A DNA stretch of 64,000 nucleotides, from positions 744,001 through 808,000 of the forward strand of contig JBCCMQ010000001.1 in assembly GCA_039026235.1 (NCBI GenBank), given 5' to 3'. The notes under the pieces are model-generated. The model made no database searches. It was not told where the DNA came from and saw only the letters and a list, made by a program, of their open reading frames with translations. The DNA is from JBCCMQ01 sp039026235. GTDB taxonomy: Bacteria; Pseudomonadota; Alphaproteobacteria; Rhodobacterales; Rhodobacteraceae. How positions within the stretch are numbered: the first letter of the stretch is position 1; every line of letters begins with the position of its first letter. The position numbers and the translations under genes were made by a program. Shown piece by piece: positions 51,083-59,559 of the stretch.

Positions 51083-53395
51083 TCAGTGCAATTGGTTGTG
51101 CACTGTGGTGGCCAACTCACTCAGTGAAAAAGGCTTGGGCAGGAAAACGGCGTTGGGAATCCGCGCCTGCTGTTCGGACAGCGCCTCTTCCGCGTATCCC
51201 GAAACAAAGACCACGCGCACGCCGGGGCGCTTTTTTAGCGCCTCCGCCACCCAGGTGGGACCGTCAAGGCCCGGCATGATGACATCGGTGACGAAAACAT
51301 CCACCGCAAGGGCGCTGTCTTCAAGCGTGGCCAGCGCTTCTTCGGCGTTGCTGGCTTCAAGAACGGTATAGCCGCGCATGCGCAGCGCACGCGATGCGAA
51401 GGCGCGCACCGGCGCCTCGTCTTCTACTAAAAGCACAACGCCTTCGCCGCGCTGCGCAGTCGAAGCAGATTTGCGCGATGGCAGCGTCAATGCCGGCGAA
51501 GCACTGGCGTAGTGGATCGGCAGATAGATCGAGAACACCGCGCCCTGCCCCGGGGTGCTGTCGGCAAAGATAAAACCGCCTGTCTGCTTCACGATGCCAT
51601 ACGCCGTCGAAAGACCAAGCCCTGTGCCCTCGCCCGTGCGTTTTGTCGTGTAGAACGGCTCAAATATCTTACTGATCTTATCAGGCGGAATGCCCACACC
51701 TTCGTCGCTGACCTTGACGACGACATATTCGCCGGCTGGAACCCGGGCGCGGTCCCTCTCGACGGGGCCTTCAAGAACGGTCCTTTCGGTCTCAATGGTG
51801 ATCGTGCCGCCGGATGGCATGGCGTCGCGCGCATTAACCACAAGGTTCATCAGAACCTGTTCTAGCTGACGTTTGTCGGCACGGACGGTCAGCGCGCTGG
51901 GGTCATGCACCAGCGACAGCCGCACTCTCTCGCCCACAAGACGGTTCAAAAGATGGGTCAGATCGCCCAGAGTATCGCGCAGGTCAAGTGTCTCGGGCTG
52001 CAGGTTTTGCTTGCGCGAAAACGCCAGCAGCTGCCCCACGAGACTGGCGGCCCTGTTCGCATTCTGGTGAATCTGCACCAGGTCGCCGTATTCTGGATCG
52101 CCTTGGTCATGGCGCAGCAACAACAGATCACAATGGCCTGATATGGCTGTCAAAAGATTGTTGAAGTCATGGGCCACGCCGCCCGCGAGTTGACCGATCG
52201 CCTGCATCTTCTGGCTTTGGACAAATTGCGCCTCGAGCGTTTTTAGTTCGGTCGCATCGTTTAACACCGCCAAAAGGCCGGGCCCCTTTGCGCCCTCGAC
52301 CCGTGCCAGGGCAACTTGCAGGTAAATCTCTTTGTCCGGGTGCTGCACCTTGAGCACCTCGGGTCGTCCAAGGCCCCGTCCCTCTTGCGCCTCTTTCAGC
52401 CAGTCACTCACCGAACGTCCAAGGCCTTCCAGTAGATCCGATACAAAAATCCCCTTTTCGGCCGGACGGTCAAAACAGGCCGCTGCCAGGCGGTTAATTT
52501 CTTCAAGCCTGCCATCCGCATCTATGCGCATCATTGCAACCGGCAGCGCCTCGATCATCGGATCGTGGGCGTGATCGTCGGCAACGGTGTTGTCGGCAAC
52601 GGGCAGACAGTAAATCTCGGACCGCCCGGCAGCCCCTTCAAGTCGTGTCACAAAGACCTGCTTCTGCCCGTCTGCGGCAGAAAGCGTGGCCACAGTGCCG
52701 CTTTTCACCGGGAGTTCGGTGAAAATCCGATCAAGCGTCTTCACTCGACTGCCCAAAAGCGCGCGGAACGCTTCGTTCATGAAGAGAACCGTTCCGGCCT
52801 TCGATACCGTCAGCATGGGAAGGCTGATCCCGTCCATGCCGCGACCGGCATTGCTCCTCTCGAAAAGATCGTCCAGACGCCACAGAAAGGCACCTTCGCC
52901 AATCCGGTGCACCGAAAGGCGCATGTGGGACCGACGTGTGACGACATCTTCCCGGGCAGAATCCTCAGACGTGGCCCGATTCTGAAGCCGGAACAATACG
53001 GCAGAGGGGTTGGCGAACAGACCGTCGAGCGCGCGTGCCATGGTTTGGCCAGTAACGGCGCCAAAACGGTCTGTCGCGGCGGGGTTCATGTAAGTCACCT
53101 TCCCGTCCCGGTCGGTGGCAAGATGCGGTGTAGTGTCATGTTGAAGGACGCGGTCCAGCGATCCGGCCCGCCCGGTTTTTGAGATCCGGGCCTGTCCCGT
53201 CAGCCCGACGACCAGCAGACCGATGAGGCCGAAGACACCGCCGGATATCAAAAGCCCCAGGGAATAGACCGGATCACCGATCACCAGCCCCGTGCCGCTG
53301 AAGCCCACGCCCGCCAGCAGGAACCATGGCGCGGTCGGCGCCAGAATTGCGCCAAGTCGGTTAACCGGTCTGAGTACTGTGAAAGACTGCACCAA
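51083..53395 (-). CDS. cckA: Hybrid histidine kinase CckA (cell-cycle phosphorelay)
   Basis: A 770-aa membrane sensor kinase. Two N-terminal membrane helices lie at residues 20-66 and PAS-like regions at about 75-380 (TDRDGKVTYMNPAATDRFG, VSKAGTVLFMNEAFRALLG). The DHp helix holds the phosphorylated His in AIGQLAGGVAHDFNNLLTAI. The ATP domain has VLMNLVVNARDAMPSGG and TGEGTGLGLSTAYGIV. The C-terminal receiver has DVFVTDVIMPGLDGPTW and KPF. The order and the location beside recA fit CckA, which feeds CtrA through ChpT. The start is TTG 53395 or GTG 53392. Confidence 0.93.
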   Translation of the reverse strand: MVQSFTVLRPVNRLGAILAPTAPWFLLAGVGFSGTGLVIGDPVYSLGLLISGGVFGLIGLLVVGLTGQARISKTGRAGSLDRVLQHDTTPHLATDRDGKVTYMNPAATDRFGAVTGQTMARALDGLFANPSAVLFRLQNRATSEDSAREDVVTRRSHMRLSVHRIGEGAFLWRLDDLFERSNAGRGMDGISLPMLTVSKAGTVLFMNEAFRALLGSRVKTLDRIFTELPVKSGTVATLSAADGQKQVFVTRLEGAAGRSEIYCLPVADNTVADDHAHDPMIEALPVAMMRIDADGRLEEINRLAAACFDRPAEKGIFVSDLLEGLGRSVSDWLKEAQEGRGLGRPEVLKVQHPDKEIYLQVALARVEGAKGPGLLAVLNDATELKTLEAQFVQSQKMQAIGQLAGGVAHDFNNLLTAISGHCDLLLLRHDQGDPEYGDLVQIHQNANRAASLVGQLLAFSRKQNLQPETLDLRDTLGDLTHLLNRLVGERVRLSLVHDPSALTVRADKRQLEQVLMNLVVNARDAMPSGGTITIETERTVLEGPVERDRARVPAGEYVVVKVSDEGVGIPPDKISKIFEPFYTTKRTGEGTGLGLSTAYGIVKQTGGFIFADSTPGQGAVFSIYLPIHYASASPALTLPSRKSASTAQRGEGVVLLVEDEAPVRAFASRALRMRGYTVLEASNAEEALATLEDSALAVDVFVTDVIMPGLDGPTWVAEALKKRPGVRVVFVSGYAEEALSEQQARIPNAVFLPKPFSLSELATTVHNQLH

Positions 53396-53444
53396 ACTGC
53401 GTTTCCAAAGTCGATTCGCTTTCGCGAGTTTCGGAGCCGAATGG

Positions 53445-53459
53445 TTAATTGCCCATTAA
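53445..53459. promoter_or_regulatory. CtrA box upstream of cckA
   Basis: TTAA-TTGCCCA-TTAA is an exact TTAA-N7-TTAA CtrA motif, 50 bases before the cckA start. CckA activates CtrA, so this would make a feedback loop. The site lies in the 72-bp gap before the RsmB-type gene stop, so chance occurrence is limited but not excluded. Confidence 0.6.
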
Positions 53460-53467
53460 GCACGAAT

Positions 53468-54664
53468 TCAATCTTTGGTTGAGTATTGCACGCTCTGCGC
53501 GCGCGTCAAGTGCGCCGTGTAGAAGCCGTCACCGCCCGAAGTGGGCAGCAGTCGCTCTTGGTGGGTCACTTTCCAGTCCGGATGACGTTCGGCAAAAGCC
53601 GATACTCTGTCTTCGTTCTCACAGCGAAGAAGTGAGCACGTGACATAGGCCAAAACGCCCTTGGGCGCCACGAGGGAAGCCGCTCGATCAAGCACGTGGT
53701 CCTGAACTTTGGCAAGCTGATCAAGACGTTGGGAATCTAGACGCCATTTTGCGTCAGGGGACCGGGCCCAGGCGCCGCTGCCCGAACAGGGGACATCGCA
53801 AAGCACCAGATCAAAGGGCGCCACTTTGTCCAGCTTGTCCGCTGCGATCTGGTACAAACGGGCCCCAGCGCGGGTGGCTCGTACTGCAATATCTCCCATC
53901 CGGTTTGGTGCTGCATCGTGGCAAAAAAGCTCCAGACCGGGCGCCCGCGCGGCGATGGCGAGCGCCTTGCCGCCACCGCCTGCACAAAAGTCCAGAACGC
54001 GCGCCGCATCCGTCAGCGGAAGCATGTCGACAACTTTCTGGCTGGACACATCCTGTAGTTCAATCAAACCGCGCTGGAAGGCACCGCTCTGACGCAACCG
54101 GCGCGCGCCGGACGTGACTTCCAACGCGGTGGCCGAAACGGGCGTGGCATGGGTCGAAATCCCTTCAATGGCGAGTGCCGATTGCGCTTCGGCGACGCCC
54201 GCCTTGATCAGATTGACCCGCAGCCAGACCGGCGCCCTTTGGCGCAGCCGTTCACAGACTGCGGCCAGATCCGAACCGAGTGAGCGGGTAAGCTCCGGCA
54301 AGAGCCAATCCGGCATATCAAGCCCGTCTTGCGCGTCCGGCGTGCCGGCAGGCCCCTGACTTTCACCGGGATCCAGCGGTGCCGGCGCATGGCGACTTCC
54401 GTTGAAAAAAGTGTCGATTTCCACGCCAAGGGAATACAGAAGTCCCAGCACAAGCGCGCGACCAGACGTGCCACCGCCAAGAACAGCCAGACTGCGTTTC
54501 TGTCGCAGGACCTGAAACACGTGATCGCGCACTGCCGCCCGATCTCCGGAACCGGCGTACCGTGCACTACGCGCCCAAGCGGTTAGTGCGCGCTCGGCTG
54601 GCACACCCTCGTTGATTTGGTCCAATACAGTTATCGCCGCCTGATAACGTGCCGCGGGCGTCAT
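53468..54664 (-). CDS. 16S rRNA m5C methyltransferase, RsmB/NOP2-Sun family
   Basis: A 398-aa SAM-dependent RNA methyltransferase. The N-terminal NusB-like part is residues 1-130 and the methyltransferase domain follows: LQDVSSQKVVDMLPL, VLDFCAGGGGKALAIAARAP near residue 220 (SAM motif I), LVLCDVPCSGSGAWARSPDA near 285 with one catalytic Cys, and VLAYVTCSLLRCENEDRVSA near 340 with the second. It may modify C967-type positions of 16S rRNA, but paralogues with other targets exist, so no gene symbol is given. It shares the strand with guaB upstream and cckA downstream. Confidence 0.9.
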   Translation of the reverse strand: MTPAARYQAAITVLDQINEGVPAERALTAWARSARYAGSGDRAAVRDHVFQVLRQKRSLAVLGGGTSGRALVLGLLYSLGVEIDTFFNGSRHAPAPLDPGESQGPAGTPDAQDGLDMPDWLLPELTRSLGSDLAAVCERLRQRAPVWLRVNLIKAGVAEAQSALAIEGISTHATPVSATALEVTSGARRLRQSGAFQRGLIELQDVSSQKVVDMLPLTDAARVLDFCAGGGGKALAIAARAPGLELFCHDAAPNRMGDIAVRATRAGARLYQIAADKLDKVAPFDLVLCDVPCSGSGAWARSPDAKWRLDSQRLDQLAKVQDHVLDRAASLVAPKGVLAYVTCSLLRCENEDRVSAFAERHPDWKVTHQERLLPTSGGDGFYTAHLTRAQSVQYSTKD

Positions 54665-54673
54665 GACATCGGT

Positions 54674-56128
54674 CTACATCACGCGGTAGTTCGGGCTCTC
54701 ACGGGTGATCTGGACATCATGGACATGGCTTTCCTTCAACCCCGATCCGGTGATCCGGATGAAGCGGCAGTTCTGGCGCATGGCCTCGACCGTTGCGTTG
54801 CCGGTATATCCCATGGCCGCGCGCAGACCGCCCACGAGCTGGTGAAGCACGCTTGCGACGGTGCCCTTATAGGCGACCTGTCCCTCGATCCCTTCGGGCA
54901 CGAGCTTGTCGCTTGCCGCATCCTTCTGAAAGTAACGATCGGCCGAGCCCCGTGCCATTGCCCCAAGGCTGCCCATGCCGCGATAGGATTTGAAAGACCG
55001 TCCCTGATAGAGAATGACCTCACCGGGTGCTTCATCCGTGCCCGCGATCATGCTGCCGACCATGGCACATGATGCCCCGGCGGCAATCGCCTTGGCAAAA
55101 TCGCCTGAATACTTGATGCCGCCGTCAGCGATGACCGGAACACCCGAGGTGCTGGCCGCCTCGGCGCAGTCGATGATGGCGGTCAGTTGGGGCACGCCCA
55201 CACCGGCAACCATGCGGGTCGTACAGATGGATCCCGGGCCGATGCCGACCTTTACGCCATCCGCCCCGGCGCCGATCAATGCATGTGTCGCTTCAGAAGT
55301 TGCCACGTTTCCAGCCACCACCTGCACTTCGTTGGACACTCTTTTGATGCGTTCGACCACATCAGCGACAGCACTTGAATGGCCGTGCGCCGTGTCGACA
55401 ACGATCATGTCGACGCCTGCGTCAATCAGCGCCTCTGAGCGTTCAAAACCCGCATCCCCGACCGTCGTGGCAGCCGCGACGCGAAGCCGCCCCAAATCAT
55501 CCTTGCAGGCCTGCGGGTTTAGGACCGCCTGTTCGATGTCCTTCATCGTCAGAAGACCGGTCAACCGGCCCGCGCCATCGGTCACAAGAAGCTTCTCGAT
55601 ACGGCGCGAATGCATCATGCTGCGCGCTTCGCCAAGATCGGCAGGCTCCACCAGCATCGCCAGATTGTCCGAGGTCATCATGACCTCGACCGGCGTGGTA
55701 TCATCGCGCGCAAAACGCATGTCTCGATTGGTGACGATGCCGACGACCAAACCAGTATCGTCAACCACAGGGAAACCAGTCACGCGGTAGCGTTCCTGCA
55801 GGGCCTTGGCGTCGCTTAGTGTCTGATCCGGCCTTAAGGTGATCGGGTTAAAGACGATCCCGGATTCAAAACGTTTGACCCTGCGCACCTGCCCCGCCTG
55901 CGCTTCGACATCGAGATTGCGGTGAATGACCCCCAAACCGCCCGCCTGGGCCATGGCTATCGCCATGCGATCCTCGGTGACCGTGTCCATGGCTGAGCTG
56001 AGTAGCGGAATATTCAGCTCAATCGAACGGGAGACCCGCGTCCGGGTGTCAGCATCGGCCGGCAGAACCGACGACGCGCCGGGAACAAGCAATACATCAT
56101 CGAAGGTCAGAGCCTCGCGAATCTCCAT
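54674..56128 (-). CDS. guaB: IMP dehydrogenase
   Basis: Oxidises IMP to XMP, the committed step to GTP. The protein is 484 aa. The N-terminus is MEIREALTFDDVLLVPG. CBS domains lie at about residues 92-205 (RYRVTGFPVVDDTGLVVGIV and RRIEKLLVTDGAGRLTGLLT). The catalytic Cys is in VGIGPGSICTTRMVAGVG near residue 300, the flap has YQGRSFKSYRGMGSLGAM. AAGAGGTGTTCA precedes the ATG. It is divergent from the agmatinase-family gene across 121 bp. Confidence 0.97.
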   Translation of the reverse strand: MEIREALTFDDVLLVPGASSVLPADADTRTRVSRSIELNIPLLSSAMDTVTEDRMAIAMAQAGGLGVIHRNLDVEAQAGQVRRVKRFESGIVFNPITLRPDQTLSDAKALQERYRVTGFPVVDDTGLVVGIVTNRDMRFARDDTTPVEVMMTSDNLAMLVEPADLGEARSMMHSRRIEKLLVTDGAGRLTGLLTMKDIEQAVLNPQACKDDLGRLRVAAATTVGDAGFERSEALIDAGVDMIVVDTAHGHSSAVADVVERIKRVSNEVQVVAGNVATSEATHALIGAGADGVKVGIGPGSICTTRMVAGVGVPQLTAIIDCAEAASTSGVPVIADGGIKYSGDFAKAIAAGASCAMVGSMIAGTDEAPGEVILYQGRSFKSYRGMGSLGAMARGSADRYFQKDAASDKLVPEGIEGQVAYKGTVASVLHQLVGGLRAAMGYTGNATVEAMRQNCRFIRITGSGLKESHVHDVQITRESPNYRVM

Positions 56129-56249
56129 TGAACACCTCTTGGGGGAGCCTCGTTTGGCGGGTCTCTATCGCACGGGTCAGGCGCGGTTGAAAGCCCATTT
56201 AGGGCCATCCAGCTTGCAAACCGCAATTTTTGGGATCAGCCTGCCCCAC

Positions 56250-57215
56250 ATGAGCGGACATGGTTATGATACCGGACGCCTTGATCTGCCCTTTACGGGG
56301 ATCTGTACGTTCGGCAAGAGACCCATTGCAGCAGATTGGTCCCAGATACGGGCCGACGCGGCCATCCTGGGCGCTCCGTTTGACGGCGGCACCCAGTGGC
56401 GGCCGGGCGCGCGCTTCGGACCGCGCGCCGTGCGCGAGGCATCAACGCTTTTCAGCTTTGGCCATGCCGGCGCCTACGACCATGAAGACAATGTGACCTA
56501 TCTGGGAAGCGATGTTGAGATTGTCGATATGGGCGACGCCGACATCGTGCACACCGATACGATCCAAAGTCACGCAAACATCCGTGAAGGTGTCGTGGCG
56601 GCCCTGTCAGCAGGCGCCCTGCCGGTGACCATCGGCGGTGACCACTCGGTCAATATCCCCTGTATCGAGGCATTCGAGGGAACCGGCAACAGCATACACG
56701 TCCTTCAGATCGATGCCCATCTGGATTTCGTCGACGTGCGCCACGGCGTACGATTTGGCCATGGCAATCCCATGCGGCGGGCTGCCGAAAAGAACTGGGT
56801 CAGCGGCCTTACCCAGGTCGGCATTCGCAATGTGTCGAGCACAGCCCGAGAAGGCTATGAGCAGGCCCGTGAGATGAGCGCCGACATAATCTCGGTGCGC
56901 CAGGCCCGCAAGATGGGTTCGTCTGATGTGGCCGCGCGGGTCCCGGCTGGTGCGAAAGTCTATATCACGATCGATATCGATGCCTTTTGCCCATCCATCG
57001 CGCCCGGCACGGGCACGCCAAGCCATGGGGGGTTTCTCTACTACGAAGTTCTGGAGCTGTTGCAGGAGGTGACGCGCCGGAACGATGTCGTGGGCATCGA
57101 TCTGGTTGAGGTGGCGCCGGATTATGACCCGACGGGTAGTACGGCCACACTTGCCGCCCAGATACTGCTCAACCTTCTTGGCTTTGTGTTCCACGCCCGC
57201 GCGGCCGGCGCCTGA
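56250..57215 (+). CDS. Agmatinase/arginase family ureohydrolase
   Basis: A 321-aa manganese enzyme that hydrolyses agmatine, arginine or related guanidino compounds. Metal ligands are visible: GGDHSVNIP near residue 130, QIDAHLDFVDV near 153 (D, H and D), and ITIDIDAFCPSIAPGTGTPS near 240 (DxD with a substrate Glu/Gly region), then SHGGFLYYEVLELL. Family details favour agmatinase-like over arginase (absence of the arginase N-terminus, GTGTPSHGG). The ATG at 56250 was chosen; a longer frame to 55926 overlaps the guaB start region and is not supported. Substrate unproven. Confidence 0.88.
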   Translation: MSGHGYDTGRLDLPFTGICTFGKRPIAADWSQIRADAAILGAPFDGGTQWRPGARFGPRAVREASTLFSFGHAGAYDHEDNVTYLGSDVEIVDMGDADIVHTDTIQSHANIREGVVAALSAGALPVTIGGDHSVNIPCIEAFEGTGNSIHVLQIDAHLDFVDVRHGVRFGHGNPMRRAAEKNWVSGLTQVGIRNVSSTAREGYEQAREMSADIISVRQARKMGSSDVAARVPAGAKVYITIDIDAFCPSIAPGTGTPSHGGFLYYEVLELLQEVTRRNDVVGIDLVEVAPDYDPTGSTATLAAQILLNLLGFVFHARAAGA

Positions 57216-57222
57216 TCTGGTC

Positions 57223-57981
57223 TTACACTGCCAATGCGGCCGACAAGCCGTGTTGCAGTGCCAGACCATCGGCCGCGACCGCCATGAACTGCACGCCAAG
57301 CTCGCGGTACCGCGTGATGTGAGCGGGGTCGAAGGTGATGATACCACTGGCCTTGCCGGCGGCATGTATGCGCGCGATCGATGTCTCAATGGCCGAGATC
57401 ACCTCTGGCGCATTGGGATTTCCAACAAATCCCATATCGGCCGACAGATCCGACGGACCTATGAAAACTCCTCCCACGCCTTCAGTTGCGGCGATTTCAT
57501 CAATATTCTCAATGGCCTCGCGGCTCTCGGCCTGGACCAGAAGCAGGACTTCATTATTCGCCGATGTATCGTAATCGGTCACGCGGCCGTAACGTGTCGC
57601 CCGTGCGCCGCCTGCCCCCATACCGCGCCGTCCCAGCGGCGGATAGCGGGTGGCGGCAACGATATCGGCGGCAGCGGCGGCGTTGTGAACCATGGGTACA
57701 AGCAACGTCTGCACGCCCATGTCCAAGGCTTGCTTGATAATCCAGTCATCGGCGACCGGCACCCGCAAGGCCGCCTGACAACGGGCCGCATCAAGCGCCC
57801 GCAACCGATCGAGGACCAGCGTCGGGTTCCAGGGGCTGTGCTCACCGTCGATCAAGCACCAGTCAAAGCCCGCGTTCGCTGCAATCTCGGTTGTCTCAAC
57901 GGATGAAAGCGACAGCCAGCAGCCGGTGGTCATTTCGCCACCTTCGAGCGATGTCTTGATTTGGTTGGGTGGCAGTTTCAT
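57223..57981 (-). CDS. HpcH/HpaI-type class II aldolase
   Basis: A 252-aa metal-dependent aldolase that cleaves or forms 2-oxo-3-hydroxy acids. It has the family pattern: TGCWLSLSSVETTEIAANAG, FDWCLIDGEHSPWNP near residue 39 with the catalytic His, QAALRVPVADDWIIKQALDM near 69, GVQTLLVPMVHNAAAAADIV (metal region) near 89, and ATRYPPLGRRGMGAGGARAT near 108. GVFIGPSDLSADMG near 171 is a standard ligand site. GGGGAAGATCG precedes the ATG. It is convergent with the agmatinase gene; the substrate is unknown. Confidence 0.88.
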   Translation of the reverse strand: MKLPPNQIKTSLEGGEMTTGCWLSLSSVETTEIAANAGFDWCLIDGEHSPWNPTLVLDRLRALDAARCQAALRVPVADDWIIKQALDMGVQTLLVPMVHNAAAAADIVAATRYPPLGRRGMGAGGARATRYGRVTDYDTSANNEVLLLVQAESREAIENIDEIAATEGVGGVFIGPSDLSADMGFVGNPNAPEVISAIETSIARIHAAGKASGIITFDPAHITRYRELGVQFMAVAADGLALQHGLSAALAV

Positions 57982-58136
57982 CGATCTTCCCCGCGCAATT
58001 GGGCGAACGGACGGCGTTTCAGTTGTCGAAGCGCGGCAGTCCGCCCCTCACCCATCGGAAAAAAGGGCCCAGAGCGCAAGCTTTCCCAACTCCGAAATCT
58101 GTGAAATGACCGGACCAAACCAAAGGGGGACGCGCA

Positions 58137-58427
58137 ATGTTCGTTGTGACCGTACATTTCAAAGTGACCGATGGCGGTTGGGAGACCTTCTTTCCGGCCA
58201 TGATAGAAAACGCCCGGACGTCCAAGGCAGACGAACCCGGGTGTCTGCGGTTCGATGTCTGCACGTCCCCCGACCGGCCCGGCGAGATCTTCCTTTATGA
58301 GATCTACGCAAATGAAACAGCCTTCGAAGCCCATACAAAAACGGCACACTTCGCCGACTTTTCAACCATCGCCGATCCGCTAACAGCGGAAAAATCGGTT
58401 GCCACCTATTGGCTTGAGCAGGATTAG
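58137..58427 (+). CDS. ABM-domain protein (putative quinol monooxygenase)
   Basis: A 96-aa single-domain protein: MFVVTVHFKVTDGGWETFFP, IENARTSKADEPGCLRFDVC near residue 23, PGEIFLYEIYANETAFEAHT near 48 and KTAHFADFSTIADPL near 69. This matches YgiN-like ABM proteins, known as quinol or signalling-molecule monooxygenases in some species, but activity here is unproven. AAAGGGGGACGCGCA precedes the ATG. It is convergent with aglK (13-base gap). Confidence 0.85.
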   Translation: MFVVTVHFKVTDGGWETFFPAMIENARTSKADEPGCLRFDVCTSPDRPGEIFLYEIYANETAFEAHTKTAHFADFSTIADPLTAEKSVATYWLEQD

Positions 58428-58440
58428 GTCAAGCGTCGCC

Positions 58441-59550
58441 TCAAGCCGCTGCAAGCGCCCCGTCTCGGTAAAGCATAGACTTGCCGTTAAGGAAGACATG
58501 CACTTTAGAGGGATCCGCCGATAGCGCTACGGACTGGTGCTTCATGTCCGAATGGATACCAGGCAACTTTGCGATCACCGGATCCGCATCGCCTTGAGGT
58601 GTGTAATAAAGGAGCGTGACCTCGCCCAGGGCTTCGGTGATATTCACTTCTCCGGTAAAGATATGGCTGTCGCCTTCTGCAACGTTAAAGTCTTCTGGTC
58701 TGACACCGATATTCACCGTGGCCCCCATATCGGCGTCCGTGGACGGATAGGCGGATACCGCGGTCCCGCCACCGTCCAGCGCTACGGTGGTCTGAGCGCC
58801 CGTACCGGTGATGCGCCCTGACAAGAGGTTCATTGACGGAGATCCGATGAACTGCGCTACGAATTCATTCTCAGGCCGTTCGTAGAGCTCAAGGGGCGAT
58901 CCAACCTGGCTGATGCCACCTCCCGCAAGAACCACGATCCGGCTGGCCAGTGTCATGGCTTCGACCTGATCGTGGGTGACGTAGATCATCGTCGACTCCG
59001 GCATCGATTCCTTAAGCTGCGCGATCTCGATGCGCGTGGCGACCCGTAGGGCCGCATCGAGGTTCGACAGGGGTTCGTCGAACAGGAACACTTTCGGGTC
59101 GCGCACAATCGATCTGCCGATCGCAACGCGTTGCCGCTGACCGCCCGAGAGGGCCTTGGGCAACCGGTCGAGATAGGGTGTCAACTGCAGGATCTCGGCC
59201 GCATTCTTCACCGCCGCATCGATCTCTGATGCAGATTTCTTTGCCAGTTTGAGCGCAAAGCTCATGTTCTCGCGCACGGTCATATGCGGGTAAAGGGCAT
59301 AGGACTGGAAGACCATCGCGATGCCGCGCTGGGCCGGTGGGACGTCATTGACGACCGTATCGTCAATTTCCAATGCGCCGCCGGTTATGCGTTCAAGGCC
59401 TGCGATCATCCGAAGCAAGGTGGACTTGCCGCATCCGGATGGACCGACAAAGACAATCAACTCACCCTGCTTAATGTCGAGGTTGATATTCGACAGAACT
59501 TTGACCTCGCCATAGGCCTTGGCCACATCGGTTAATTTCAGGTTGGCCAT
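58441..59550 (-). CDS. aglK: Alpha-glucoside ABC transporter ATPase AglK
   Basis: The 369-aa ATPase of a carbohydrate importer (MalK/UgpC class). Walker A is VGPSGCGKSTLLRMIAG near residue 34, signature ALSGGQRQRVAIGRSIV near 133, Walker B VFLFDEPLSNLDA near 157, and a C-terminal regulatory OB-fold domain (residues 235-365) includes NIGVRPEDFNVAEGDSHIFT. An AGGAGACAGTC site precedes the ATG. It is the last gene of aglE-F-G-A-K and probably powers AglFG transport of alpha-glucosides. Confidence 0.93.
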   Translation of the reverse strand: MANLKLTDVAKAYGEVKVLSNINLDIKQGELIVFVGPSGCGKSTLLRMIAGLERITGGALEIDDTVVNDVPPAQRGIAMVFQSYALYPHMTVRENMSFALKLAKKSASEIDAAVKNAAEILQLTPYLDRLPKALSGGQRQRVAIGRSIVRDPKVFLFDEPLSNLDAALRVATRIEIAQLKESMPESTMIYVTHDQVEAMTLASRIVVLAGGGISQVGSPLELYERPENEFVAQFIGSPSMNLLSGRITGTGAQTTVALDGGGTAVSAYPSTDADMGATVNIGVRPEDFNVAEGDSHIFTGEVNITEALGEVTLLYYTPQGDADPVIAKLPGIHSDMKHQSVALSADPSKVHVFLNGKSMLYRDGALAAA

Positions 59551-59559
59551 GACTGTCTC

